A DNA stretch of 64,000 bases from Typha latifolia (GCA_019914945.1 CM034099.1:23214704-23278703), one strand, 5' to 3'; positions 24,488 through 38,377 are shown, counted from the first letter of the stretch. Made by a program: numbers and translations. The notes: generated by a model not told the origin, from the letters alone.

Positions 24488-27159
24488 ATGGGTTTGAATC
24501 GAGGCGTGTCTTTGGGGGCTGTTCTGTTCATGGTTCTGGTTGGATTGGCTGCTTGTAGCTTCATCTCAGGTGATTTCATATGTTTTATTGTAGATTTTGG
24601 TTTCTTTTTATTTTGTTGGGTTTGTTTTGTGGACAATTTGGGTGCTTATTTTGTGGTTCGTTTGCTCAGATGATGTGTTTCAGCTGCATGGATCAACGGG
24701 GCGGAGCTTGCTCCAAGCGAAGAAGAGTAATTTCTTTTGCTGATCTGCATTTCTCTTGATCATAATGTGTTCTCTTTTCGTTTCTTTTCTCCTCGAGCAA
24801 TACAAAAGAATTTGTTGAAGGAAAAGAAAAGATAAAATTTTACAACACAAATCAGTTCAAAAGATAGAACGTGTATGATACTATTCGTTGAGTTAGATCT
24901 GTTCTTTTAATTATTACATTGTTAAAAAAAGAAAAAAATGGTTACATTGTTTGGGAGAAACCCACCACAATCTTCCAACAAGATACATGTAGAATCTATC
25001 ATTGGGAGCTAGATATGGACTATTAGTCCCTTCAAGCATAAGGTTGTGATTTAGTTTTGCATAAAGCTTTAGAAGCCAGTGGTTAGAAAATAAGCTTAGG
25101 TTTGGAATTATTATGACATTATAAATAAAGCTACTAAATCCACTCAATATTTTCTTCTCCATGTAGTTCATCACTGAGAAATCATTCATATCATGCCAGC
25201 AAATATCAGATGCATGTGAATCTTAGATTTCACAAACCAACTAGAGTAACATGGACAAACAAATTTGATAAAATTAGAGCAGCACCACCAGCATTCACCA
25301 GCATGTGAACTCAAAGTACCTATGCAATCTAAATCTATGACCTATAAAACCAAGATCAATAAGACATTAAAAGAAATTAGATAGTACATGAATAAATTTT
25401 CCTGATCTTCCTCACTGAATTCCATAAACAGACTGAGGACAAGTCAAAGTGATTAGAATAAGCTGATCCATTAAACCAAATAGTACTACTCTTGATCTTT
25501 TCAATGGCTTGTGCCATGAGCTATGGGGAAACCTGTCCTTTGCCACACTGGCTTGTCCAATAAAAAGAAATTGAGTTAGATAATACTCCTGATCTCAAAT
25601 CAACCTTCCATTCATTGTAAGAAGAGCACATTACAGTCTGACATACATCCAGAAACATGAACTATTTCTTTCATTTTGATTCCTTGTCCCATCTCACTAA
25701 ATCACCATGTTGAGCTTGTCTTTAATGGTTATCTTGTTATCCATACCCATTTGCCTTTTCATTGCAGGTGAATCTTTTTTATGGAGATGATAGTAAAGAT
25801 AATTTAATGAGTCTTGGGATTATGATGCCTTAGGTTGTAGTCAGTCCGTCTTCTATCTATTGTTTACGCGTCATGCTTCTTGACCTTTCCAACTTTTTCC
25901 ATGTGCCTGTGACATTTGATTACCGCTTTGCATTTGCAAAGGGGTGATAGCCCTCTCTTAATGAATCAACCTTTTCAGCTAAGACTTAACTTCCGTCCTC
26001 ATCGCTCCAATTTTATATCTTGTTGTGAACTATGAACATCATAGCAGAAGCATTTTGTGTTTTATTGTCAAGTCCTTGCACAGAAGTTATAGCAGCAAGC
26101 TCTTTTACCTCCATTTTCCTTATTATAGTACAAAGTGAACTATTTAACAAGAAGTTGAGAAGCTATTTGAGCTTCCTTTCAAGATCTAACAGTAAAATTG
26201 CTAACATCAACAAATTCCTTGGAGTCGGTTCATATCAACGCAAAGACTTCCATTTATACTTTCAGCTTTTGTTCTATTTTGGTCCCGAAACTCCAATAGC
26301 TTTATCTAAACTTTCAGTATTTTTGTTATTTTGAGTCCTAAACTCGAAGGTCTATATCTACTACTGCCTTGCAAAAAGGCCATGAAATTCACATCATATG
26401 GGATGACTACAACTTATGATATACAAAGATATTCAGTTTTTAATGAGGATGGAGATGGTGAGGAGCACTCCTCCTTTTCACTATTACCATCCAAATTCTG
26501 CTGTTACTCGATGATTTTTACCAACCCAACCTATCCAGGTATAATTCCAACATAGTTGACATATCATAGGGCCACAAAGAGAAAGAAATGTAAAGTACTA
26601 GGTATAGTAAATTTTACAGAACTATAGTTAATCATCATATTTGTGAGAATTCAGGAATATGATGTGTAATTCCCTACTGACTTTTCATTGTATTTATATA
26701 TAAATGTGGTCTATACCTTTGCCATCATTTCACTGTCTACTGCTTAGTATTTAGTTTATCAGGTTATAATGCTTGCTAATTCTTTTCCTTTTCACATCCC
26801 TTTCAGGTTGCCCTGTAAACTTTGAATTAATGAACTACACGATCATCACAAGCAAATGTAAGGGGCCACAATACCCTGCCACCCTATGCTGTTCTGCTTT
26901 CAAGGAATTTGCCTGCCCATGCTCCACTGAATTGAATGATGTCACAAATGACTGTGCATCAACCATGTTCAGTTACATAAACCTCTATGGCAAGTATCCA
27001 CCAGGCCTGTTTGCCAGTGAGTGCCGAGAAAGCCAGAAGGGTCTTGCTTGCCCTCCTAGTGCGGCAATAGATGCTTCAAGTGCTAGACTCAGAACTATCG
27101 GAATGAGCTCTTTAATAGTAGTCATGTGTGGCATTGCCTTATCATTCCTCTTTTCATGA
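24488..27159 (+). CDS. LORELEI-like GPI-anchored protein (LLG family)
   Basis: Three exons, 24488-24569, 24670-24726 and 26807-27159, join in phase to 163 codons; intron 2 is about 2.1 kb. Order in the protein: signal peptide (LGAVLFMVLVGLAACSF), a short variable linker ending GRSLLQAKKS, a Cys-rich domain starting CPVNFELMNYTIITSKCKGP, the signature MFSYINLYGKYPPGLFA, then a small-residue stretch (SAAIDASSAR) and a hydrophobic tail (MSSLIVVMCGIALSFLFS) that fits a GPI-attachment signal. LORELEI and LLG1-3 chaperone and co-receive with FERONIA-type receptor kinases and bind RALF peptides at the plasma membrane. One oddity: CPCSTELND has a Cys where relatives usually have a non-Cys residue, giving nine ectodomain cysteines rather than eight as I recall the family. 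The length is normal and the gene looks functional. Confidence 0.92.
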
Positions 27160-28900
27160 AGCCAAAGGGCTGTATATTTCTGGCAGCTGCGTGATTGCAG
27201 TTGTAGTTCAAAGGGCCATCTGTCTTCGGATTTCAGACCAATTTATTTTGATTTGCTATCAAGAGCATTGGATTTTCAGTTACAGACTTATGCATTATTT
27301 CTCTGTATATCATTCTCCTGAGTCTCCTTGAGTATTCTTCCTCTCCTATTTGGATACTCAGAAATGTAACTCCAAGTTTGTAATTTACATGCATGTACTA
27401 AAGCTTGTATGTGGCTGTCTTAAATATGCTATTTATGAGTATTTTTCTACGAACTAGCAGGCTTTATAGTTGCAATCTACTCAATCTTCGGTTGGTTATT
27501 TCTTGTCCAGAATTTTGAATGTACTCGAAGCATTTTGGTTGAAGTTTTTCTTCCCTTAGAATGAAGACCTATTCATGCACGGTTATGCTTCAATCCTTGC
27601 CTGGTGTTAAAATCCTCACTGGTGCTTTCAACGTCGCATTACTATAACTATGACTTTCTTCTGATGTTAATCAAGCTATACTCAAAACCTGCAGCTAAAT
27701 TATGCTGTTCTTTTTCTTCTCATGATGCTTGCAGCTCATCCTTATCTTCTAGTACTAGAATAAACCATATGGGCTCTTTACTTTTCATACAGTCTGGGAC
27801 GATAAAATTATATAAAAGAAAACTCACTACTCCTTATAAAAGAAATCATCAATCACCTTCTATGCAAGTAATACCGATTCAAAACACTCAAGAATCCAAA
27901 CAATTGAACCAATCCTTTCTTGTCGCAAAGGCTCTATATTTTCCAAAAAGTAGGATATTCTAATGCACGAGACTCCTGTCAACGTAGGAAGGGAGCAACG
28001 CAAGTTGTATGCAGGTACTGCAGTCTGAGTCGACTAATTAAAAAGATTGATTGCTTTTAGTGTCTTAAATCACACCTCTATGATGCACGGTGTCTAATCT
28101 TGCATGTCCCCTCTAAACTAGCAAGAAATAATCTAGGCAGCATGCAAACTGGACTAAGGAGCTTCTAGAGATAAATATATTATGTAGCTTTTGCTTGTAG
28201 AAGAATAAACTAAATCCAGACTCAAATTCAAGGGGCTAAAACAGTAGTTAAAAGATAAGGAGCTTTCATTTAAGGTAGACTGGGCCCAACATGACTTGCA
28301 ATGCTTATCTATGAACCATCATCTCTTGTAAAAGGAGTTGATGCATCTCTTGATTAGCTTCCGACAATATTTTAATGGTCCCTACTAATGTACCATGGAT
28401 TTTTTTTTTCTTGAATTTGACAGGAAAGCCCTTATAGGTTCCTTTCAATTACAAATTAGCCACTCCACTAATTTTGAGACTTGGGGTTTGAGAGTGAACT
28501 TATAATTTATCCTAAAAAAATATTGTCTTCTTTGAAATTATTTTTAAATGTAAGATGATTATTTAATATGAGATAGTTGAGGGCTTCACAATATTATAAA
28601 AATAAAAATAAGGAGAATAAACATTAGTTCATGTAATTAGTCCTAATAACAAATTATTACCCGGGGGCAATTTGAACTTGATGGCATTTCTTTGATTCAG
28701 TGACAATGGCGAGGTCAATGTTGTAAAGCGTCCATTATTCTACTCCATAAACCTGTCCTTTTCTCTTTCGTCGTTCGCGATGAGGCAAATGAAAAGGAAA
28801 AAAGAATTGAAAAAAGTAAAAAAAACTCAACCCTAAGTCGGCGAGAAATCGATCCTATTAATTCCCTCGAATTCGTCTGGTTTCGATTTGGAAGGCGTCC
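27160..28900. other. Spacer between LORELEI-like and WD40 genes
   Basis: This is the LORELEI-like 3' region followed by AT-rich spacer. The open frame at 27604-27963 is not recognisable. Leader-like sequence of the WD40 gene starts near 28710. Confidence 0.4.
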
Positions 28901-29942
28901 GATTCTTCGGATTCCTAACCCTAGATTGATGCCGATCATTGCCTCTTGCGAGATCTGAAGGCTTCAAACCCTAGAAAGGTAATATAAAAAGTTTGGATTT
29001 TTTTTTTCGCGATGTATAATGTAATTGGATCTAGATTTAGGTGGACTTTGACATTGTTGATCTTTCTGCGGTTGATTCAGATCTGCATGTTTTCTTTTTG
29101 TTTCTCTGGGCTGCCAATTTCGATTATTAGTGTGGAATTTTAGGGTTCTGATCTTAGTTTATTCTTCGTTCTCGGTATAGTATGGCGGGGATGATTTAGA
29201 GATCTTAACTAACCGGAAGGAATTTATGATAAAGATATGACCTTGTTGTTATCTCCTTCTTCTTTACTTTGCGTTCCCATCTATGTACTCTTGAACTTCT
29301 CCTGGAAGAGGAGAGGGTAGTAGTGGTACTTGAGATTTTGAGTTATTTTTTCATGTGGCGAAGAAGATTCTGATAGAATCCCTAAATTTCTACCTGCAGG
29401 GCTTGTACTTTTTTCGTCGAGTATCGTTACTTTTTTTTGGATCGATTTTTTGGAATTAATTGTTAGAAAACAAATAAATATATGCGGCAAAGTCAGGTGT
29501 TCCTTTGATACATAGTTTTGGCAGCGATGGAATAATCAACATTCTTGTTTTCTTGAGTAAATGCATCTGTCGACTTGGTTTTGTATTTGTCAATTATGTT
29601 GGATTGAAAAGTATGCTGCCTTAATTGTATTTGTCAATCTGGATTGTCCTCATTACTGAGCTTTCATCTTATGAGACTGATGAGGTAGTTGGAGCTCATC
29701 ATTTATGCAAGGTTTTTCTATCGGTGAAAAAGTATGTATTAGAATTAGATGCCTTGAACCAGTATGCATTTCTTTCAGTAGTAGTGCACAATTTTCATGC
29801 TGAATGTTGTGAGTGTGAATTCTATGTTCCGGGCATCTTTTTCTTTTGTTAGTTTTTTTAATCAGATTGTGGAGTAACTTTTCTTTTAGCAGTTGTGGGA
29901 CTTAATTTTCCTTCTGAAATAGATATACCATCAGGAGCGGAT
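28901..29942 (+). promoter_or_regulatory. 5' leader of the WD40 gene
   Basis: The leader is probably spliced: an AAACCCTAGAAAG|GTAATA-type donor lies at about 28979, and an acceptor TTTTAGCAG lies at 29885-29891, leaving a short leader before ATG 29943. No upstream in-frame ATG was used. Based on consensus only. Confidence 0.4.
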
Positions 29943-30507
29943 ATGTCTCGGTATAATGGGGACGACGTTGACGAGATGGCAGATGATTATGAAATGGGTG
30001 ATGCAGAGGATGACATGGATGAAGAATATCATGGAAGAGGGATGGGGGATTCAGATTCTGATGATGAAGAATATGGCCAATCTGTACGCTGTGCTTAATT
30101 TACTTTCTGTCTTTTTTTTAATATTTTGTGCACTGATAACATATTCATCTTTTAATGGGCTTCACAGTTTTCTTTGAATCCTTTCTCACCTCCGAACCTT
30201 TTCTAGGTTCCCTGATTTACTTTTATCATTGCATTTGCTTGTGGTACTTATTGAAGAAAGCTTTCTGATTTTCTCCAGAACAGTAAGGTAACTGATACGT
30301 CAGCAGCTCAGGCAAGGAAAGGAAGAGATATCCAAGGAATACCTTGGGATAGGTTAAGCATCACAAGGGATAAATACAGGCAAACAAGGTTAGAGCAGTA
30401 CAAGAATTATGAGAATGTACCTAATTCTGGAGAAGCATCAGAAAAGGTACGATAATTGCCCAAAATTCAGATTTTTATTTTATATTTTTTTAATCTTTTG
30501 TATATAA

Positions 30508-30539
<32 letters not shown>

Positions 30540-33500
30540 GTTTTAATATGTTGGCCTTGAATTTAGGAGTGCAAACAAACGGAGAAAGGGGGAATGTTTT
30601 ATGAGTTTCGGCGTAATACGAGATCTGTAAAATCAACTATCCTTCATTTTCAGGTAAGCAAATATGTTCCAGTAATATCATGGCCTATTTCATAGCTGTC
30701 AATAACAGTATATTGATGATGACTATTTCATGCTGTAAGGATGTTTTAAAATTTTGTTACACTATTTGCTGATCAACAAATTCAAAGAGTCATGCCCTTT
30801 GCTGATATCTTAGTGGAAATTGTTTTCATAAGTCCAGATAGTCATTCATTCTCATCTTTTCGGGCTCGTACTCATTCTACTTTCCTATCTGTTTTGTGTG
30901 TGTGTGTGTAACAAAAGTGCTATAACCAAAAATACACTGCTTTCCTATCTGTAAGGTTCCTAATTGGATGTCCTTTAGAGAATAAAAGAAAGTGAAATGA
31001 AAGAAGGAAAGATTTACTCAGCACTTACAGGAATTTGACAGCTAAGGTTGATGGTTCTTTGTTTAATATTTTTAATCAACTGGTTAATGTAACAATATTA
31101 GGTTGTTACTCTCAACAGCTGACATCTTTCTTCTTCCTTTTTTTCATTTCTTCTTTTTAAGCTATTGGCTCTTCTACTCTATGAGAACTATGGAAAATAA
31201 ACACAGCCTGCTACTCCATGTAACTTGGACCTAGCTAGAACATAGGTAAGGTTGTGGTCAATCTGGTAAGATCAGATATCAATAATTTTTGGCTGATAAT
31301 ACTGAAGAAACTTAGAAATGTCATAAAAACAATAGAAAATATTTCAATTCTGGGGTAAAGGCTATGAAGTACAGTTGTACAAACTAATGTTGAAGGTTGA
31401 TGCTGGTTTGTTGTTTCAAACTTCAAATGTTATCATCTTTAATATCAGGTGCCTTGATCGGAGTAGTTTTGAAGTAGTGCTGGGTAATTTACTGGTCAGA
31501 TCCATTTATCTTCTTTAGATGACATTGGCATGATAGATGGTGTAAAGTCAAACGGCAAAGATGTGAACTAGCTGATTTTCTTAGGATTTGATTATTTATG
31601 ACAATGTAAGGGACTATTTTTTTGTGCTAATCTGGGTTAGATAATGACCTATTAGCCTTCTTTGTAGTTCGGCACTTGTAACTTAGTGTCAACGAGCCGA
31701 ACACGAGCGAGCTGGATCTTGGTTTTGTTCAGCATGAAACTAAATTTATCAAATTCGAACATGTGCCGAGCTGAAAGTACTGTAGCTCCCCTTTCTTTGG
31801 AATGCAAAGGTCCTAGCTACAGCGCATATTTGACACATATGTTAATTCCCTAAATATGAGCCCAATCGAGGGAAAAACGAAAAATGAGATTGGGTTGGTG
31901 TTCCATTCAAAGAATTTCATTTGCCCTTCTCATCTCTGCAAGCAAGGATCTAATTGTATACCCCGCAGTCTGTCATTATAGATAGATGACATTTGCATTT
32001 ATGTGTGAGATTTCATTGCTGCAGATAACTGAATTCCTACAGTAGTGTTAGCTGTTATATTCTTTTATCGTATACTTAATTTTGACATTCTCCAAAAAAT
32101 TTCAAAGTACTTGTCTTACTCTTTGCAGTTGAGAAATCTAGTATGGGCTACATCAAAACATGATGTCTACTTAATGTCACACTATTTAGTGCTTCACTGG
32201 TCAGCATTAACTGGTGAGAGGTATGAAATAATGAATGTTCAAGGGCATGTGGCTCCGCATGAGGTAATATTCTTTCGTCTATGTCTTACTATTATCTTGA
32301 TGTTCATATCTACATCTTGATGTTATGGTTGTTTTTACTCTTCTTTCTGCAGAAACATCCTGGAAGTTTATTAGAAGGTTTTTCTCAAACTCAAGTCAGT
32401 ACGTTGGCAGTGAAGGATAAGTTGCTAGTAGCTGGTGGATTCCAAGGCGAATTAATTTGCAAAGTAATATATATTCATTTTTGGATATGTGGGGTTTATA
32501 GGTCATGCTGGTTCTATTGTTCTTAACTGTGCATGTTTTTCTTGTTGTACTTATGACTTCCAACTAGTAACAAACTAACACATTTGTCAGGTTTTCCTTT
32601 TACATGTCCCTTCAAAGGGAGTTCCCTCGTGTTCTATAGGTTTAGTTAAATGAGCCATGAGATTGTGGTACTTGTGGCTGATGAGTCTGAAAATGCTTTG
32701 GGGGTTGAGGGGGTGGCGGGTGGTAGTTTAGGCATCTTGTGGGCCGGAACTAGCAATGGACACTTACACGGGTTTTGAAGCAAGCAATATCCTGACCTGG
32801 CATGGACTTAGGCATCATGACCATCCAGGTTGATGGGCTTGTCTGAGTCCTGATACTTCATTAGGATGATCTCGATTGAGCCTAACATGTGTTTATTAAG
32901 GGCCATGCATATATAATTGTATTGTAATGACTGGTGAAAAGAAAGTTGTCCTTGGCAGGGCCTTTTCTTCCCTTGTAGGGCTTAAGATTGGTTCTGCCCA
33001 TAAATTATCCTTAATGACAAGGTGTTAGATATGAATGTATTGAATATTGTTGACTGGCAATGTCAGTTTTCTTGCCATTATCTTTCATTTCCGTATTTAC
33101 TAACACCAAGATTTGATGTTATATTCTTACTTTGATGACTAATGCAGTATTTAGATCGCGAAGGAATAAGCTTTTGTTGTCGGACGACATATGATGACAA
33201 TGCTATCACTAATGCTGTGGATATTTATGACAGCTCTAGGTGATTGTCTTTAGGTTGTAATTTGCTTCCTTTTTGAGTACATAAATGTTTGGTCTGATCT
33301 GAAATTGGCTTGTATAGTGGTGCTGTTCATTTCATGGCTTCAAACAATGACTGTGGAGTTCGGGATTTTGATATGGAGAAGTTTCAGCTCTGCAAGCATT
33401 TCCGTTTTGAATGGCCGGTGAATGTAAGCCTTTATCTTCATCAATTCATAGTGGATTTTTTTTTGTGTCTGTGTCTTTGCTTTCTTCACAATGATGTGTG

Positions 33501-34428
33501 AAATCTAAACCACTCGTTGATTCATAGGATTTTATTGGTTCTTATTTGGTAAAAAGTTTATATATGTTGGGACTTCTACGAAATTAAGTGGCTGTGCTGA
33601 AGAGAATCAATTTAACTAGATGCAAATTCTATATAGTAATGAATAAGAGGAGACAGAAGAGATGAGTTTCCTCTGCCACTATTTTCCCATGTTGCTGTGG
33701 AACTGCTTGGAGACGCCCTAGAATTTTCATAATTTAGACTTGCCCAATGAAGTTTTTTCTAATAGGTCTTGACTTGCCATTTATTTTATTGTATTTGTTG
33801 GTTGCAGCACACATCACTTAGTCCTGATGGGAAGCTTCTAGTCATTGTGGGGGATAACCCTGAGGGACTGCTGGTTGATGCTCATACAGGAAAGGTAACT
33901 TGAAAGCAATTTTTTGGCTCGCTATAGTGAGAAAACCATGAAGGAATGGAAAATATTTGACCGCTACTGAATTGCAAAGGTTACAAGAATATTAATGTTA
34001 TTCTCTTCTTGCAGACTGTGCATGATTTGAAAGGTCATTTGGACTACTCTTTTGCATCAGCATGGAATCCGGATGGTCGTACATTTGCCACTGGTAACCA
34101 GGATAAGACATGTCGGATTTGGGATGTGCGGAACCTCTCCGAATCAGTTGCTGTATTGAGAGGCAACCTTGGAGCCATAAGATCAATCCGCTTCACATCT
34201 GATGGTCAGTTCATGGCAATGGCGGAACCTGCAGATTTTGTTCATATTTTTGATGTAGGAAGTGGGTACAACAAGCGACAAGAGCTGGACTTCTTTGGTG
34301 AGATCTCTGGCATGTCATTTAGTCCAGATACGGAGGCTCTTTTTGTTGGTGTATGGGATCGTACCTATGGCAGTCTCCTCCAGTACAGCCGCCTCCGGAA
34401 CTATTCATATATTGACGCGCTACTTTGA
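29943..34428 (+). CDS. WD40-repeat protein (relative of uncharacterised C2A9.03-type WD proteins)
   Basis: Nine coding exons join in phase to 446 codons: 29943-30083, 30279-30446, 30567-30653, 32129-32263, 32353-32463, 33148-33239, 33318-33423, 33808-33894 and 34015-34428. The N-terminus is very acidic (DDYEMGDAEDDMDEE, DSDSDDEEY). A conserved block QARKGRDIQGIPWDRL and a Y-K-N-Y-E-N motif follow, then the beta-propeller. Clear WD units are CGVRDFDME, HTSLSPDGKLLVIVGD, GHLDYSFASAWNPDG...CRIWDVRN, IRSIRFTSDGQFMAMAE and ISGMSFSPDTEALFVGVWD. Length and exon pattern fit a widely conserved plant WD family whose molecular role is not established to my knowledge. No defect was seen. Confidence 0.92.
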
Positions 34429-35937
34429 GGTAAAACCAAGTCCGATGCTGGATCTGTGACTTATTGTATTCATTCTCAGTTGCGGGATGCTGTACTAGGG
34501 TTCCTAGACAATGCCAGTTATACTCGAAACAGAGTCACGAAGAAAGTAGAAATCTTCTCATGTTTGTTCTCAATAAATTTGTACTTTGCTGAAGTGTATA
34601 AAGAAATGTACAGATGCTTAGAGACTGCATGGTGAGGTGGAAAGACGATTATAAGGTAGCTCTCACTATGCTAAGGACTTCCAACTTCCTTTAGAAGATC
34701 AGTGGTTACAGTGTAATCTTTATTCAATCTTCATGATATTTTTTTTCTTTTTTCTTTTAACTCTCTAACTTGGCAAAGTTAAAGTAAAAGGTTCGTGTGC
34801 TTTACCTCCTCGTATTGCATACTAAATTCTGATTAACATTGTGTTTTTGGATTCATATGATCTGTGAACAATGGACATGATATGGAGTGCCCATAAAGCT
34901 GTACAAGTATTCATAATCACTGTTTTCAAAAGGAGTGATAAGGAAAATGCAAGACATTTGCTTTCTTTTCTGTTGCTCTGAAGGGAAGTAGAAAGCCTTT
35001 ATTTTAATGATCTTGATAATTTCAGATCAAGGATTTATTATTATGTAGGAAAACTATTTTTTGTGATGGATACATCATTGCTTTGGAGCATTCAATTCAA
35101 TTGCTAGGATCATAATCTTTTCATTTTTTTCTTTGTATGATGCTTCTCTTCAGTTTTTCCAAGGATTAAGTGATGGTTTACTGCAGGGGATCAAGATTGT
35201 GTCATTTGAATGTTATTTTCTCGTCATAGACGCAATTCACTAATAACTTGGCAGGTCATTCTACATCTAATTAAGTATTTTGGGCCATCTTAATCTCCAG
35301 TGCAAGGGTATAGACCTCCCCCCTCCTATTTCTGCATTTCATTCTCTATTTGGCCCTCATGAAAAATGATAGGGTATATAACAAATTAAAATTACTCAAT
35401 TTCTTTTTTACTTTGATAATTATGAAATTATAGTCTAATTATATGTTAGGCAAAGATGTTTAATTCTTTCTAGGATTAAATGCATTTTATCCTTCTGTAT
35501 TTATGCCTAAAATTATTTTACCCGTATGTACTTAAAAGGAGTCTCAAATCAGTCCCTGTGCTTATGATTAAAGTTAGTTTTTTGTTAAATTTAATCAAGT
35601 ATCATAATTATATTAATAATTTAGCTATATTATCTCAAAAAATTGGTATGTTTTTCTAATAAACATGATAGAGCCATTTTAGTCCTTTTGGCTTTATTAG
35701 TTAAGTTTAACAAAAAAAACTAATGTTTTATTGTGGTCATAAGAATAACAGTGATTTGAGATTTTATAAAGTAAAGAGAATAAAATAATTTTGAGCATAA
35801 ATATAAGATGATAAAATATATTTAACCCTCCTTTCTAGCACATTAGACAACTACGGCCTAAACCGGGACGCATGGACGTACAATGATGATCTGTTAAAAT
35901 TTAACATGGCAAAAATAAAATAACAAAGAAAGTTTTT
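34429..35937. other. WD40 3' region and AT-rich spacer
   Basis: No gene is seen. The AT-rich stretch 35330-35830 reads like old repeat DNA: TAAATGCATTTTATCC near 35476 has a related inverted phrase, ATAAAATATATTTAA, near 35810. Confidence 0.4.
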
Positions 35938-36009
35938 TGAACCCGACGTGAATCGAACACGCAACCTTCTGATCTGGAGTCAGACGCGCTACCATTGCGC
36001 CACGGATCC
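35938..36009 (-). tRNA. tRNA-Trp (anticodon CCA)
   Basis: On the minus strand 72 nt fold into a full cloverleaf. The acceptor GGATCCG pairs with CGGGTTC (two G-U pairs). The D-arm is GCGC-AATGGTA-GCGC, the anticodon arm TCTGA-CTCCAGA-TCAGA reads CCA, and the T-arm GCGTG-TTCGATT-CACGT is intact. The discriminator base is A and the 3' CCA is not encoded, as in nuclear genes. There is no intron. A run of six T downstream on the transcript strand is not obvious; the internal A- and B-boxes (TGGCGCAATGG, GTTCGATTC) look good. Confidence 0.97.
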
Positions 36010-36841
36010 ACAATTAATCATAACGTTACTAATTTTTAATGTCCAAATTCTCCTTTCCCTTACTAATCCACAAGTGCTGCTCCCATTAATATTACATCCA
36101 TGTTTCTTTTCTATGCTTACTTAGGTTGCCATTGAAACAATCTTCGTCCAGTTTAGGTGATATCAATGTGAAGGAACTTTGAAGTTTGAAGTCTTCCTTT
36201 CCCACTGGAGGAGGTGGATTTATATAGATAGGCGTTACATAGCAGCAGCCGTACCAGTACTATTTCCTTTTCATGCAGCAAACTTCGCTACCAAAATAAA
36301 AGTAGGCATGCATGGTGATTAATTATTTTTCTTTTGAAACATCCAAGAGAAGTTCCATCTCTTCCTTCATACGCGGCTCTCACAGGGCACAGGCTCAGGT
36401 TTTATGATTCATTCCTTTTACAGCCAGCGAAGAAGGCAATAGCATGTATATTAATTTATATGTCCCTTTCTTATCTCAACTTCTACTAAATAAGTAGGAT
36501 GATTAATAATTGGAAATAGCTAGACTTTAACTCTTAGAAATTGGTTGCTAGATTCATCATTCTTACCAGTCCATGCTGCCAAGTACTGCGACTGTAAGTT
36601 TTGTGTCAGTTTGGCTTGAAAAAAGAATGAGAACTTTGGTTTCCTTGGAAAGTTCCTGCAAGGTTAGAGGTTCTTGCTTCTTATGTCTTAATTCAATTAG
36701 CATTGAAAAATTCTTGCAAGGTTAGAAATTCAGTTAAACAAACACAGTGGATATTATCTTAAAGTAATGCTAGGGTTCTTTGAACTTACCCAGAATGCTG
36801 TTAATATTGGAAGATGATAGCTCTTGTTTGTTTCTTTGTAG
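36010..36841. other. Spacer between tRNA-Trp and the E2 fragment
   Basis: No gene is seen. A phrase containing TTCTTGCAAGGTTAGA occurs at about 36711 with a near match (CTGCAAGGTTAGAGG) at 36656. An acceptor-like tract TTTCTTTGTAG ends exactly where E2 similarity begins (36841). Confidence 0.35.
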
Positions 36842-37075
36842 ATTTATCACACAAACATCAACTCAAATGGCAAGGTCTGCGTTGATATATTGGATGAGAA
36901 CTGGGACCAACCAAGCTCTCACCGCTACTAAGGTTATAATATCCATCGTCGTCTCCCTTCTCACTGATCCAAAACCCAGATGAGAGTGAGATCGCCAAGG
37001 TTTACAAGCGTTGACAAATGCAGTTATGAGAAAAATAGCTAGAGCTTGGACCGTGTGCATGCCACGGGTTACCAA
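36842..37075 (+). pseudogene. Frameshifted ubiquitin-conjugating E2 fragment
   Basis: Three frames are needed to follow the similarity. First comes YHTNINSNGKVCVDILDENW, which holds the E2 active-site Cys context (N.NG..C.DIL). The next frame gives QALTATKVIISIVVSLLTDP, matching the E2 helix and LLTDP loop. The last gives DESEIAKVYK and then a degraded ARAWT end. At least two frameshifts and several stops disrupt it. It is preceded by a good splice acceptor, so it probably derives from a genomic duplication rather than a processed copy. It is not a copy of the E2 at 1.5-4.0 kb: the active-site loop reads GKVCVDIL rather than GSICLDIL. Confidence 0.75.
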
Positions 37076-38377
37076 GTTATTCATATATACCCCCCAATTC
37101 TTGAGAGATTTAGTTCTTTTTTTTTTTCCTCAACTTATTTATGATTCACCACCAATTTATAGAAGTTGCGAAACCTCTGACTCTAAGAAAATTTATTGTG
37201 AGCAAGACTCTGACTTGGATTAGCGACTTAGGTCGATATAGTTTAATGGCTCCGTAGTATGTTGACTTAAAAAAACAACTCAAGCATAATAACTTAAGCA
37301 AAAGCTATGCAGCATAACAACTTAGAACATAGGCTAAATAATTTAATATGTTAATAAAAATTTAGTGAGATCAATGTGTCTTTATATTAAAAAGTGATTA
37401 ATTCTTTGTCCCATTTATATCTAGCTTTTTGAGCTTTAGAAGTATAAAATAATTGACAATTCAGTGAGATAAAACTAGGACTATTTGGATCTTCTTTGGA
37501 CCTCTTCAGTTAATTATATTAAAATGCATAGTGGGCTTGGCTCATTAGAGTATAATAGCTAAAATTTTGAGTGATAGATAGACTATTTCTTAAACTTATT
37601 ACCAAATGAGGTCTAATTTATTATAGTCCTAATATAAACGCTAAATTAATTAATATTTTTTAAAATGCTAATCAGTTTACTATTTTTATCCTTAGGTAAT
37701 TTTTTTTCTTTTAACTGCTAAAAGATTAAATAAAAAAATTTATATACATAAAATACTAAACTAATCAGTATTTTAGGACAAGATAAAAATGCTGAATTAA
37801 TTAGCATTTTTACTTAAAGATAAAATACTGATTAGTTTAGCATTTTTATTATGGCTACAGTAAATTAAATTCTTTTTGATAGTCTAATTTGCTAAAAAAA
37901 TTCACAGATAGACTAGTATTCTACTTTTACGATTAATTGTGCCATTTTCATGTGGCAACGATAAACTTTTCTTTTCACTCTCTCTCTCTCTCTCTCAACA
38001 AAAAAAAAAAGGATAACAAAAAATCTTTAGTATTCTGCTTTTAATTTACTAAAATACAGGGTGTTATGTATAAAAAAAACTACCTAACTCCCTGTAGCCA
38101 ATTATAGTACAACTCGGAGAGATCTAATCCTATTCGGAAAAGATAGAATTAAATCTCACAGCTTATCAAATATCTTCCGCGGTGGTTATCTCTAACTGTT
38201 TCTTCCCATCATAATCTCTCGACAAACAATAATAGCGCGCGTATAGTAATAAATCCCGCGAATAAGGAAGTATAGGATTTGTGGGATCTTATCTCACTAA
38301 CTCTGCTCGGATACACTCTTGTTCAGAAATCGGCTCATCTATTCTCACCCCTCACTGCCTCCACTTCTTCTTTCCAA

